The position numbers were made by a program, and so were the translations under genes. Shown piece after piece: positions 7,940 through 16,046 of a stretch of DNA of 53,452 bases (positions are counted from its first letter, which is position 1; each line of letters starts with the position of its first letter). Below the pieces are notes generated by a model. That model worked only from the letters and a program-made list of their open reading frames with translations, was not told the DNA's origin and searched no databases. This stretch comes from Rhodopseudomonas palustris (GTDB lineage: Bacteria; Pseudomonadota; Alphaproteobacteria; Rhizobiales; Xanthobacteraceae), in the NCBI GenBank assembly GCA_016215605.1, contig JACRJB010000069.1, positions 1 to 53,452 of the forward strand, in the 5' to 3' direction.

Positions 7940-8392
7940 CTCGATCCCCTCTCCAGGCGCTTCATCCCAAGCGCCGTGATGCCGCAGCCCGCGGTCGGAA
8001 CACCGCCGCGCGGTGTCACCGCCGCAATATAGGACGCGCCTCAGCGGGGATCGAGACGCAAGTCCGGCGGCACTCACGACCCAAGCGGCGATGCGGTCCA
8101 ACGATCCGGGCTCGCCGGACAGCATCTCGGACCCGGCGCAGCGACGGATCGCCCGCATTCGCACGCCCCTGACGGCCCCGAGACGCCGTGGTGAGCGGAT
8201 CAAATCGCGATCGTCGCCAAGCGAGGCAAGGACGCCTCGGACCTTCGGGACGCATCGCGATCCAGGGGATCAGCGGCGCCAAGGCCGCGCGAGGCTGCCC
8301 ATCAATTGGGACAGCCTGCACACAATAAGACCACGCTGCATCACTTTAGATATGCAAAACTGTTTTAAGTAGAACCGCCAAAGGGTGGGATG
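7940..8392. other. 453-base non-coding stretch between the Nudix and acyl-CoA dehydrogenase genes
   Basis: Divergent intergenic region. I see no convincing gene; open frames on both strands are Arg/Pro/Ser-rich shadows. The left part is GC-rich. The right 70 bases (about 8320-8385) become AT-rich and hold the palindrome at 8356-8366, so the dehydrogenase promoter most likely lies there. Confidence 0.5.
8356..8366. promoter_or_regulatory. Candidate operator upstream of the first acyl-CoA dehydrogenase gene
   Basis: AAAACTGTTTT is an interrupted perfect palindrome (AAAAC-T-GTTTT) 26 bases before the start codon at 8393. The same core occurs at 10449-10467 in front of the second dehydrogenase gene, next to the HTH regulator gene. 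The AT-rich sequence stands out in a GC-rich region. Proposed as a binding site of the regulator at 9697-10326; inference only. Confidence 0.45.
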
Positions 8393-9733
8393 ATGGCGAT
8401 CGACTTCACGCTGACTTCGTATCAGCGCCGCCTGCAACGGATCGCCCGCGAATTCGCCAACGACATCCTCGCGCCGCTGGTCGACGCCGCCGACGAGGAG
8501 AGCGATCCGCAACGGGCGTTCCAGGCGGTCAAAGGCGCGTATGTCGAAAGCTACAAGCTCGGCTTCGCCACCGGCTTCATCCCGAAGAAATACGGCGGCG
8601 GCGGCATCTCCAACCTCGACCTGCAGATCGTGGTCGAGGAGATCTGCGCCGTCGATCCCGGCTTCGCCACCATCCTGCTCGTCAACGGGCTGGCCTTGAT
8701 GCCGCTGGTGTGGTTCGGCTCCGAAAGCCAGAAACAGAAATGGTTGCCGCAAGCGACCAGCGATCCACGAGGCGAGTATCTGGCCGGATGGACAGTCAGC
8801 GAAGCGCCCGGCAATCCCGGCGGCACGGCCAATTTCGACGGCGCCGCAGCCTTCCCCGCCGGCATCGGACTGACGGCGCAGCACGACCGCAAGAACGGCG
8901 AATACATTCTCAACGGACGCAAGCTGTGGCCGGTGAACGCCGGCGGATGGGATCTGCGCGGCGCGGACGTCAACGTCTGCATCGTGCGAACCGATCCGCA
9001 GGCCGCAGGCTCGCGCGGCCTCAGCGCGATCATCGTGCCGCGCGACACTGCCGGGATCAGCTACGAGCGGCCGATTTCGAAGCTCGGCCACCGGCTGTGC
9101 CAGAACAACTCCGTCGTGTTCTCGGATTGCCGGGTGCCGGAGGAGAATGCGTTTGCGATCGGCGACGGCGATCTGGTGATCAACAAGGCGTTCACCTGGT
9201 CCGGCCCGGTGGCGGCGATCGCATCGGTCGGCGTCGCCCGCTCGGCCTACGAATACGCGCTGAGCTGGGCCAAGACCCACACCGGCGGCGGCGACCAGCC
9301 GATCATCAGTCATCAGGTGGTCGCCTACACGCTCGCCGAAGTCGCCATGAAGGTCGAGGCCGGCCGCGCCTTCGCCTGGAAGGCGGCGCACTATCACGAT
9401 CTGCACAACGCCGACGGCCACGCGATCGGCCCGATGGCGAAGGTGTTCTGCAGCGAGATGCTGTTCACCGCGGTGTTTCAGGCGATGAAGGTGGTCGGCG
9501 TCAACGCGCTCGACCGATCGCTGCCGCTCGAGCGCTATCTGCGCGAGGCCGCGGTGTTCCCGCTGTATGATGCCGGCAATCTCGGCATGCAGATGCGCAA
9601 GATCTGCGCGGTGATGGCCAGCCCCGATTTCGATCCGCGCGCGATCTCACGCTCGGCGGCGACGCCGTTCGGCAAGAAGGCGCCACCGCCGGAGCGTCAG
9701 GCCGTCGGCAAAAACCTGAAGCTGCAGGCCTGA
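8393..9733 (+). CDS. Acyl-CoA dehydrogenase (first paralogue)
   Basis: 446 residues from the second of two adjacent ATGs, chosen because AAGGG lies seven bases upstream and the paralogue also begins MAIDFT. FAD-dependent acyl-CoA dehydrogenase fold: helical N-domain with YGGGGISNLD, middle beta domain with GWTVSEAPGNPGGTANFD and GRKLWPVNAGGW, C-terminal helices with ERYLREAAVFPLYDAGNLG. Where MCAD-type enzymes have the catalytic Glu in YEGT, this protein has YDAG (Asp at about residue 393). It is clearly paralogous to the gene at 10581. Its 3' end overlaps that of the convergent regulator gene by 37 bases. Substrate unknown. Confidence 0.87.
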   Translation: MAIDFTLTSYQRRLQRIAREFANDILAPLVDAADEESDPQRAFQAVKGAYVESYKLGFATGFIPKKYGGGGISNLDLQIVVEEICAVDPGFATILLVNGLALMPLVWFGSESQKQKWLPQATSDPRGEYLAGWTVSEAPGNPGGTANFDGAAAFPAGIGLTAQHDRKNGEYILNGRKLWPVNAGGWDLRGADVNVCIVRTDPQAAGSRGLSAIIVPRDTAGISYERPISKLGHRLCQNNSVVFSDCRVPEENAFAIGDGDLVINKAFTWSGPVAAIASVGVARSAYEYALSWAKTHTGGGDQPIISHQVVAYTLAEVAMKVEAGRAFAWKAAHYHDLHNADGHAIGPMAKVFCSEMLFTAVFQAMKVVGVNALDRSLPLERYLREAAVFPLYDAGNLGMQMRKICAVMASPDFDPRAISRSAATPFGKKAPPPERQAVGKNLKLQA

Positions 9734-10326
9734 CCGCCGCGCTGCATGCACTCCTGATGCTCGATCGGCGCGCCCATCAGCCCGGACAGAAATCCGAGAT
9801 CGAACTGGCAGACCTCGGTGTAGTCCTTCGACAGATCGTGGAACACGCAGTTCTTGCACTCGATGCGGGGCAGCTTCTCGCCCTTGCCGGGCGAGATCAC
9901 CCGCGCCGCGAAGCCGGTCTCGTTCATGATCTTCACGATCTCGACGACCCGCTCGACCCTGGTCTTGCCGACCAGCCGCGGAATCGCGGCCGACGACATG
10001 TCGACGCCGAGTTCGAACATGTAGGCGCCGAATTTCGACGCGCCGATCTTCTTGCGCAGGCTCTCGAACATCACGCGCGAGAACCATGAATAGCGTTTCG
10101 GAAACAGATCGATCCCGCTGTCGGTGAGCGTGTACAGAAAGCGCGGCCGGCCTCCGCTCTTCGACGTGGTGTGCTGCACGTAGCCGGACCGCTCCATCCC
10201 GGCGAGATGCTGCTTCACCGCGCTGCGGGTGAGATCCACCGCGCCCGCCAGTTCGTCGATCGTCAATCCGGCCTTCGCGTCCAGGAGTTTGGCCAGCAGC
10301 TTCTGCTGGGTATCGCCGACTATCAC
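9697..10326 (-). CDS. SufR-like HTH regulator with C-terminal cysteine cluster (putative Fe-S sensor)
   Basis: 209 residues from a GTG start with GGAGG six bases upstream (a TTG three bases earlier is too close to that site). N-terminal winged helix of the DeoR/ArsR-like type: QQKLLAKLLDAKAGLTIDEL, recognition helix LTRSAVKQHLAGMERSGYV and wing GGRPRFLYTLT, then FPKRYSWFS, a signature of the SufR group. The C-terminal half has C157, C160, C173, C193 and C201, arranged as in SufR-type repressors that bind a [4Fe-4S] or [2Fe-2S] cluster. It sits between two acyl-CoA dehydrogenase genes, divergent from the second, and the flanking palindromes suggest it controls both and itself. No suf or isc genes are seen nearby, so it is not an obvious SufR orthologue. 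Confidence 0.78.
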   Translation of the reverse strand: MIVGDTQQKLLAKLLDAKAGLTIDELAGAVDLTRSAVKQHLAGMERSGYVQHTTSKSGGRPRFLYTLTDSGIDLFPKRYSWFSRVMFESLRKKIGASKFGAYMFELGVDMSSAAIPRLVGKTRVERVVEIVKIMNETGFAARVISPGKGEKLPRIECKNCVFHDLSKDYTEVCQFDLGFLSGLMGAPIEHQECMQRGGQACSFRFLPTA

Positions 10327-10448
10327 CAATCGCCTCCGCTCAGCCCCTCGCGCCAGATGTAACCCAAGAACGCCGCCGACGCTGCGTCAATTTCGGCCAC
10401 ATCCTGCCCAAAACCCCGACAGGGTGCACGCGAAAAATGCGATTGACC

Positions 10449-10467
10449 AGTTTAAACAGTTTTAACT
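10449..10467. promoter_or_regulatory. Candidate operator in the regulator/dehydrogenase divergent region
   Basis: AGTTTAAACAGTTTTAACT is a 19-base inverted repeat with one central base and eight of nine arm positions matching. It lies about 120 bases from either gene start in the 254-base divergent region and sits in a locally AT-rich patch. It shares its core with the site at 8356-8366 (AAAC-N-GTTTT), as expected for an autoregulated HTH dimer site. Confidence 0.5.
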
Positions 10468-10580
10468 GCCTAAAACATCTTCTTGTCGTTTGCCGGGTCC
10501 GGCCGATGATGGCGGTGTTGAAGCGGGGCGCCGGGCTCTTCGTCTGCAACGATCAGTAATCAGCACAGTGGAGAACGCGA

Positions 10581-11927
10581 ATGGCGATCGATTTCACGAT
10601 GTCGGCGGAACAGCGCAAGATCCAGAAGATGGCGCGGGACTTCTCCGAAGGAGTCCTGGCGCCGGTGATACCAGCGGCCGACAAAGAGCCTGATCCGATG
10701 TTGGCCTATCAGATGACCAAGGGCGCCTATATCGAGGCCTACAAGGCCGGCATCGCGATGGCGATGCTGCCGAAGGACTACGGCGGCGGCGGGCTGTCCT
10801 GCCTGGATTTCGTGATCGCGGCCGAGGAGATCTGCGCGGTCGATCCCGGCTTCGCCTGCACCGTGCTGTGCAACGGCCTCGGCCTGATGCCCGTCGCCTG
10901 GTACGGCAGCGAGGAACAGAAGAAGCGCTTCATCGGCGCGGCGACCTCCGACCCGACCGGCACCTATCTGAGCGCCTGGACGGCCGGCGAACCGCCCGGC
11001 GGCACCGGCGGCACCGCGAATTTCGACAGCCCCTTGCCGAAGGCCGGCATCGGCATGACCGCGGTGCGCGACGGCGATTACTTCATCCTCAACGGCAAGA
11101 AGAAATGGTCGTCGTCGGCCGGCTGGGACGGGCTCGGCAGCAACACCCAGACCGCGATCATTCGGACCGACAGCAGCGTCGGCGGAACCGAGGGACTCTC
11201 GGCGATCGTCGTCGAACGCGGCACGCCGGGGATCACCTGGAAATTCCTCGACAAGGAAGGCCACCGCACCACCTCCAACGCGCTGGTGATCTTCGACAAC
11301 GCCAAGGTCCCGGTCGACAATCTGCTGCCCGGCGCCAAGGGCAACGGCGACTTCGTGATCAACCGCAACTTCGCCTGGTCCGGCCCGGTGGCCGCCATCG
11401 CCGCCGTCGGCGTGGCGCGCGCCGCCTACGAGGACGCGCTCGCGTTCCTCAAGAAGAACACCGCCGGATCGCTGACGCCGATCATCCGCTTCCAGAACGC
11501 CGGCTACATCATGGGCGACGTCGCGGCGAAGATCGAATCCGCCCGCTACTTCTCCTGGCGTGCGGCGGACTATCTCGACAAGCACGCGCAGCACGCCGAG
11601 CTGCTCGGGGCGATGTGCAAGATCAACGTCACCGAGGCGATGTTCGAGTGCGTCTACAAATGCATGCAGATCGTCGGCGTGAACAGCCTGTCGACCGAGT
11701 ACAAGTTCGGCAAATATCTGCGCGAAGCCGCGGTGCTGCCGATCTATGACGGCGGCAACATGGGCATGCAGCGCCGCCGCGTGCACGGCGTCATCGCCGA
11801 GGAGAGCTTCAACCCGCGCGCGATCATGGACGACGATTTCGTGCCGTTCGAGAAGACCATGGAGGCGATCGACACCGTCGCCGACCCGATCGCGAAGTCC
11901 CGCGGCATTATGCAGGCCGCGGAGTAA
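10581..11927 (+). CDS. Acyl-CoA dehydrogenase (second paralogue)
   Basis: 448-residue acyl-CoA dehydrogenase with the same architecture as the gene at 8393, sharing long blocks such as EEICAVDPGFA, GGTANFD, FAWSGPVAAIA and KYLREAAVLPIYDGGNMGMQ. FAD-contact motif SAWTAGEPPGGTGGTANFD-type loop at about residues 133-150. At the position of the canonical catalytic Glu it has Asp390 (YDGG). GGAGA precedes the ATG by eight bases. A terminator-like hairpin follows. With the acyl-CoA ligase downstream it suggests activation and dehydrogenation of an organic acid; the two paralogues could act as a pair (heteromer) or on successive intermediates. Confidence 0.88.
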   Translation: MAIDFTMSAEQRKIQKMARDFSEGVLAPVIPAADKEPDPMLAYQMTKGAYIEAYKAGIAMAMLPKDYGGGGLSCLDFVIAAEEICAVDPGFACTVLCNGLGLMPVAWYGSEEQKKRFIGAATSDPTGTYLSAWTAGEPPGGTGGTANFDSPLPKAGIGMTAVRDGDYFILNGKKKWSSSAGWDGLGSNTQTAIIRTDSSVGGTEGLSAIVVERGTPGITWKFLDKEGHRTTSNALVIFDNAKVPVDNLLPGAKGNGDFVINRNFAWSGPVAAIAAVGVARAAYEDALAFLKKNTAGSLTPIIRFQNAGYIMGDVAAKIESARYFSWRAADYLDKHAQHAELLGAMCKINVTEAMFECVYKCMQIVGVNSLSTEYKFGKYLREAAVLPIYDGGNMGMQRRRVHGVIAEESFNPRAIMDDDFVPFEKTMEAIDTVADPIAKSRGIMQAAE

Positions 11928-11933
11928 GCTCCC

Positions 11934-11959
11934 GGGACCGGCCGAACAGGGCCGGTCCC
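11934..11959 (+). terminator. Hairpin after the second acyl-CoA dehydrogenase gene
   Basis: A perfect ten-base-pair stem (GGGACCGGCC with GGCCGGTCCC) and six-base loop start seven bases after the stop codon. The following sequence (ACCTTCC) has only a weak T run, so this is terminator-like rather than a textbook intrinsic terminator. It would separate the dehydrogenase from the ligase transcript. Confidence 0.55.
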
Positions 11960-11985
11960 ACCTTCCCGGAGTTGCTCACAAATTT

Positions 11986-12016
11986 CGTCATGGCCGGGCT
12001 TGTCCCGGGCATGACG
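11986..12016. repeat. Short palindromic repeat, family B
   Basis: CGTCATGGCCGGGCTTGTCC followed directly by CGGGCATGACG: the arms of the family B element joined without the usual spacer. It lies in the 333-base gap 11928-12260 with the hairpin at 11934-11959. In the rest of that gap (12017-12260) I see no gene or clear signal. Confidence 0.65.
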
Positions 12017-12260
12017 CGTGGAGACAAAAGTGCCCGAACCGAAAGAGTGCATTTCCGGCCGGCCTCTCAGGATGACGACTCCGCAGTCGAGGCGACGGCT
12101 TCGCTTCAATCCATCGATGGATTGATCGCGCCACTGCACGAGCGGACTGGCGGTGAGCCCATCCGCCGGGATAATCTCTCCCGGCACCGCCGCAGAGCTG
12201 GTGCCGGACCGCAGCGGACACGCCGCGCGGCCGAGAAGAAACGACCACGAGGACACGCGC

Positions 12261-13895
12261 ATGACTTTCTGGGCAGAGCCCGGCATCGGCGGACCGCTGC
12301 GCCGCGAAACCCATTATGGCGACCGGACGATGCTGTGCTTCGCCGAGCGCCCGCCGACGCTGGCCGCGATGTTCGACGATCTGGTCGCCCGGTTCGGCGA
12401 CCGGCCGGCGATCGTCGACGACGGCACGCTGAGCTATTCCGAACTCGACGCGCTGGTGGGCAAGATCGCGGCGGCGCTGACCGGGCTCGGCATCGCGCCG
12501 GGCGATCGCGTCGCGCTGTTCCTCGGCAATTGCTGGGAGTTCCTGGCCGTGACGCTGGCCTGCAACCGGATCGGCGCGCTGCTGGTGCCGATCGGCACGC
12601 GGCAGCGCAAGGCCGAGCTGGAATTCCTGCTCGGCAACAGCGGCGCCAAGCTACTGGTGTTCGAGGCCGAGCTGGCCGACCAGATTCCCTCCGCCGCCGA
12701 AGCGCCGGAGCTGACGCATCGCTTCGTCGCGCACGGCGACGCGATCGGCGCACGGCCGTTCGACGATCTGCTCGCCGCCAACGACGCCGATGCGCCGCGG
12801 GTGGAGATCCACGAGGATGACACCGCGGTGATCCTCTACACCTCGGGCACCACCGGCAAGCCGAAAGGCGCAGAGCTGACGCATCTCAGCATCCTGCATT
12901 CGGCCTACGCCTTCGCCCGCGCGCATGAACTGACCGAGCACGACCGCGGCCTGGTGGCGGTGCCGCTGTCGCACGTCACCGGGCTGGTCGGCGTGTCCTA
13001 CGCGACGCTCGCCGCCGGCGGCTGCGTGGTGCTGATGCGGCAGGCGTTCAAGACTGCGGATTTCCTCGCGCTCGCGTCGCGCGAGACCATCACCTGGTCG
13101 ATCCTGGTGCCGGCGATCTACACGCTGGCGGTGATGCATCCGGAGTTCGACCGCTACGATCTGTCGGCGTGGCGGATCGGCTGCTTCGGCGGCGCGCCGA
13201 TGCCGGTGCCGACCATCGAGATGCTGAGCAAGCGGCTGCCGCAACTGCAGCTCCGCAACGCCTATGGGGCGACCGAAACCACCTCGCCGACCACGATCAT
13301 GCCGCAGGCGCATTGGCGCGATCACATGGACAGCGTCGGCCAGGTGATCCCCTATGCGCAGGTCCGCGTACTCGACGCCGACGACAACGAGGTCGCGCCG
13401 GGCGAGCCCGGCGAGCTGCTGATCGCCGGCCCGATGGTGGTGCCGCGCTATTGGCGGCGGCCGGACGCCAACGCCAAGGAATTCGTGGACGGCTATTGGC
13501 GCAGCGGCGATATCGGCTCGATCGACAAGGACGGCTTCGTCCGGGTGTTCGACCGCAAGAAGGACATGATCAACCGCGGCGGCTTCAAGATCTTCTCGGC
13601 CGAAGTCGAGAACGTGATCTGCGGCCTCGACGGCGTGCTGGAAACCGCGATCATCGGCACCCCCGACCCGGTGCTCGGCGAACGCGTCAACGCCATCGTG
13701 GTGACGGCCGAGGGCGCGTCGGTGAGCGAACGCGACGTCGCCGCCTACTGCGCGGCGCGGATGTCGGACTACAAGGTGCCGGAAAGCATCATCATCCGCA
13801 CCGACCCGCTGCCGCGCAACGCCAACGGCAAGATCCAGAAGACCGTGCTGCGCGAAACGATCGCGGAGCGCGCGGCGCGGCACAGCGCGGCGTAA
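12261..13895 (+). CDS. Acyl-CoA synthetase / AMP-dependent ligase
   Basis: 544 residues from an ATG preceded by GAGG. ANL-superfamily adenylating enzyme that activates a carboxylic acid with ATP and CoA. The P-loop-like motif ILYTSGTTGKPKG is at residues 191-203, the A5-type motif NAYGATET near 338, the hinge region SGDIGSIDKDGFVRVFDRKKDMI follows (about 417-440), and the C-terminal catalytic lysine is in ANGKIQK (about K524). It lies downstream of the acyl-CoA dehydrogenases on the same strand and could supply their substrate. Chain-length or aromatic preference cannot be read by eye. An upstream in-frame start exists but lacks a ribosome site. Confidence 0.88.
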   Translation: MTFWAEPGIGGPLRRETHYGDRTMLCFAERPPTLAAMFDDLVARFGDRPAIVDDGTLSYSELDALVGKIAAALTGLGIAPGDRVALFLGNCWEFLAVTLACNRIGALLVPIGTRQRKAELEFLLGNSGAKLLVFEAELADQIPSAAEAPELTHRFVAHGDAIGARPFDDLLAANDADAPRVEIHEDDTAVILYTSGTTGKPKGAELTHLSILHSAYAFARAHELTEHDRGLVAVPLSHVTGLVGVSYATLAAGGCVVLMRQAFKTADFLALASRETITWSILVPAIYTLAVMHPEFDRYDLSAWRIGCFGGAPMPVPTIEMLSKRLPQLQLRNAYGATETTSPTTIMPQAHWRDHMDSVGQVIPYAQVRVLDADDNEVAPGEPGELLIAGPMVVPRYWRRPDANAKEFVDGYWRSGDIGSIDKDGFVRVFDRKKDMINRGGFKIFSAEVENVICGLDGVLETAIIGTPDPVLGERVNAIVVTAEGASVSERDVAAYCAARMSDYKVPESIIIRTDPLPRNANGKIQKTVLRETIAERAARHSAA

Positions 13896-13959
13896 ATCTG
13901 ATCCGCACGGGCGTCGCGCACGCCGTCGCCCCAGCCGCAGCGCAACCTCACCCCAGCCC

Positions 13960-14276
13960 CGTCATTCCGGGGCGCTCGCGGAGCGAGCGAACCCGGAATC
14001 TCGAAATTGTCGAGCGAGCCGATGCCAGCCGCGAGTCGCCGACTCAGCGCTCGGGGCGCCCTCACCCCAACCCTCTCCCGCAAGCGGGAGAGGGAGCTCG
14101 CCGTGCGCGGAGCACGCCTTCGCCCCCGCCGCAGCGTAGCCTCTCCCGCTTGCGGGGAGCGCGCCGTGCTCTTCTCCCCTCCCCCTTGCGGGGAGGGGTC
14201 GGGGGTGGGGGGGGCCACGCGCACAGTGCCCGCGTCGCCCTCACCCCAGCCCTCTCCCGCAGGCGGGAGAGGGAGC
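13960..14276. repeat. Cluster of palindromic repeats (families C and D)
   Basis: The 438-base gap 13896-14333 is nearly filled by repeats. At 13960-14003 CGTCATTCCGGGGCGCTCGC pairs with GAGCGAACCCGGAAT. At 14059-14095 and 14239-14275 two copies of CTCACCCCA[A/G]CCCTCTCCCGC with complementary GCGGGAGAGGGAG arms. Between them (about 14140-14210) lie two diverged copies with CCTCTCCCGCTTGCGGGGAG and CTCCCCCTTGCGGGGAGGGG. No gene is apparent. The block separates the ligase gene from the convergent modD gene and could stop transcripts from both sides. Confidence 0.75.
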
Positions 14277-14333
14277 GGGCTGCGGTCGGGGCGGGGTTGC
14301 CGCTCGATCGTTAGTTATGACTCCGCATCCAGA

Positions 14334-15179
14334 TTACTTGGTATCTCGCCTGATCTTCACCTGCACATCCCTCGGCTTCGCCATGTAGGGCGACGAGGTC
14401 ACCAGCACTTGGGCGCCCGCTTGCGCATACGCCGCGGCGTTGCTGGCGTTGACGCCGCCGGCGACGGCGATGACCGGGTGATGCGGGGTGGCGGCAAGAC
14501 GCTGGATCAGCGTCGCGACGTCGGGCGGCGTGAACTTCTCCAGTTGCAGCACGTCGAAGCCGGCCTCGGCGGCGGCGAGCGCGGTGTCGATCGCGGCGAC
14601 TTCGGTGATCAGCTTCTTCTCCGGCGCAGCGCTGCGCAGCCGCGCCACGGTGGCGGCGAGCGGTTCGTCCAGAAACGCGCGATGCTCGCCGAACACCAGA
14701 ATGGTCTCGGACAGGCCGAGCCGGTGCATCACGGCGCCGCCGGCCTTCACGGCGGCGACGGCGAAGCGTTTGGTGCCGGGCGTGTTCTTGCGGGTGCAGG
14801 CGATGGCGATGCCAGGCGACACTGCGCGGGCCGCCTCGACGATCTCGCGGGTTGCGGTGGCGACGCCGGACCAGATCTCGATCAGTGTCTGCGCCACCTT
14901 CCAGCCGCGCAGCAGACCGGACGCGGCGCCGTGCGCGCGGAGGATCGGCGCGCCGGCCGCGAGTCGTTCGCCCGAGGACGCGAGCTGTTCGACCTCGCAG
15001 CCGCACAGCCGCAGGATCGCCGCGGCGTCCTCGGCCAGCGCCAGCACCATCGGATCGCGCGCGAAGAAGTCCATCACGCCGGCCTCTCCACCGATGCCGA
15101 GCGCCTCGGTGGTGAGGTCGCCGTGCGGCACGTCGTCGTCGAGCAGGCGCTCCAGTTCGGTGGTGGTGGCGGCGGGCAT
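14334..15179 (-). CDS. modD: ModD, nicotinate-nucleotide pyrophosphorylase-like protein of molybdate loci
   Basis: 281 residues related to quinolinate phosphoribosyltransferase (NadC), of the ModD subgroup found beside molybdate transport genes. N-terminal DDDVPHGDLTTEALG, the phosphoribosyl/quinolinate-site segment ACTRKNTPGTKRFAV (about 127-141), HRLGLSETILVF and the C-terminal AVAGGVNASNAAAYAQAGAQVLV barrel strands are typical. Its reaction in molybdenum metabolism is not established. AAGGA lies nine bases before the ATG. It is divergent from a DUF2478 gene and a NifO-like gene, which supports a molybdenum/nitrogenase context; no modABC genes are in the window. Confidence 0.82.
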   Translation of the reverse strand: MPAATTTELERLLDDDVPHGDLTTEALGIGGEAGVMDFFARDPMVLALAEDAAAILRLCGCEVEQLASSGERLAAGAPILRAHGAASGLLRGWKVAQTLIEIWSGVATATREIVEAARAVSPGIAIACTRKNTPGTKRFAVAAVKAGGAVMHRLGLSETILVFGEHRAFLDEPLAATVARLRSAAPEKKLITEVAAIDTALAAAEAGFDVLQLEKFTPPDVATLIQRLAATPHHPVIAVAGGVNASNAAAYAQAGAQVLVTSSPYMAKPRDVQVKIRRDTK

Positions 15180-15248
15180 TCCGGAAGTCCTTCAGGCTGG
15201 GGATTGACGGTGGTGTGGAACCCGGACCATCCTCGGTCACGACCGTTA

Positions 15249-15264
15249 TGTCCATGACTATACA
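15249..15264. promoter_or_regulatory. NifA upstream activator sequence
   Basis: TGT-CCATGACTAT-ACA is an exact match to the NifA site TGT-N10-ACA. It is embedded in a longer inverted repeat (outer arms CGTT and AACG, 15244-15267). It lies 87 bases upstream of the -24 element of the sigma-54 promoter at 15351-15367, a normal enhancer distance. NifA binding is inferred. Confidence 0.65.
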
Positions 15265-15350
15265 ACGCTGTCGGCTTTGCGACGCCTTCGCGCCGCTCGC
15301 GCCATCGGATAAAGTCCCGCCATATCAGGGCTTTCGGCTTGCGACGGGAC

Positions 15351-15367
15351 CGGCACGGCGCTTGCTC
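15351..15367 (+). promoter_or_regulatory. Sigma-54 (-24/-12) promoter upstream of the DUF2478 gene
   Basis: CGGCACGGCGCTTGCTC matches TGGCACG-N4-TTGCW with one mismatch in the -24 block. The invariant GG (15352-15353) and GC (15364-15365) are separated by exactly ten bases. Transcription would begin near 15377, about 38 bases before the start codon at 15415. Confidence 0.65.
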
Positions 15368-15414
15368 AGCCAGTGCCAAGCACCGATCCGCCACCCGACC
15401 CAAGGATGCAGGCC

Positions 15415-16035
15415 ATGACGCAGACCGTCCCAGAGGCAGACGCTCCGATCGCCGCGATCGTCTACGGCGCGGACGACGACGTCGACAGCCTGCTGGCGGC
15501 GTTCGCCTTCGACCGGCTGCGCGCCGGCGACCGGCTCGGCGGCATCGTGCAGCGGAACATCAAGGACGCCACCGGGCGCCGCATCGACATGCAGCTGATC
15601 GACCTGATGACCGGTGAGGCGATCGGCATCTCGCAGACGCTCGGCGGCGGCGCGGGCTCGTGCAAGCTCGACGCCGCCGGCCTGGCGGATTCGGCACAGG
15701 CGGTCAGCCGCGCCGTCGCGGCCGACGTGGCGCTGGTCGTCATCAACAAATTCTCCAAGCAGGAGGCGACCGGCCACGGGCTGCGCAGCGAATTCGCCGA
15801 GGCGATCGTCGCCGGCCGGCCGCTGCTGACCGCGGTGCCGGAGAAATGCGCCGACGCCTGGCGCGACTTCGTCGGCGAGGCCGGCACCGAGTTGCCGTGC
15901 CGCCGCGACGCGCTCGACGCGTGGTGGCGCGCCGCCGCGCCGGGCGATGCCGCATCGCTGTGCGGCGATCCCGGCAGCCGCAGCACCGACCGGCCGCCGG
16001 ACGATCGCGACTGGCTGTGGCAAACGATCGTCTGA
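15415..16035 (+). CDS. DUF2478 protein of molybdenum/nitrogenase context
   Basis: 206 residues from the ATG at 15415, preceded by AAGGA (in-frame ATGs at 15406 and upstream are less well placed). The domain resembles small NTPase-like proteins: IAAIVYGADDDVDSLLAAFA takes the position of a P-loop strand but lacks a canonical GxxxxGK, LGGGAGSCKLDAAGLA is the family's conserved middle segment and ADVALVVINKFSKQEATGHG a Walker B-like/NK motif. Function is not known; members occur in nif and molybdate loci. Here it follows a NifA/sigma-54 promoter and is co-transcribed with a NifO-like gene 11 bases downstream, so expression under nitrogen-fixing conditions is expected. Confidence 0.8.
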   Translation: MTQTVPEADAPIAAIVYGADDDVDSLLAAFAFDRLRAGDRLGGIVQRNIKDATGRRIDMQLIDLMTGEAIGISQTLGGGAGSCKLDAAGLADSAQAVSRAVAADVALVVINKFSKQEATGHGLRSEFAEAIVAGRPLLTAVPEKCADAWRDFVGEAGTELPCRRDALDAWWRAAAPGDAASLCGDPGSRSTDRPPDDRDWLWQTIV

Positions 16036-16046
16036 CGGAGGAAGCG

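Noticed and set aside
7940-8203. N-terminal extension of the Nudix protein
   Set aside because: The extra 88 residues from the ATG at 8203 are low-complexity and precede the strong GGAGAGGGG-TTG start.
9697-10326. Orthologue of SufR controlling Fe-S assembly
   Set aside because: No suf or isc genes are in the window and its neighbours are acyl-CoA dehydrogenases, so only the family resemblance is claimed.
13960-14276. CRISPR array
   Set aside because: The repeats are palindromic, diverged and unevenly spaced, with no unique spacers of constant length and no cas genes nearby.
15244-15267. ModE (molybdate) box upstream of modD
   Set aside because: The outer arms CGTTATGT and ATACAACG resemble a Mo-box, and modD is adjacent. 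However, the exact TGT-N10-ACA core and the correctly spaced sigma-54 promoter downstream fit a NifA site better.
15364-15381. Minus-strand sigma-54 promoter toward modD
   Set aside because: GCTTGGCACTGGCTGAGC has GG and GC at the right spacing but GAGC instead of TTGC, and it lies about 190 bases from modD.
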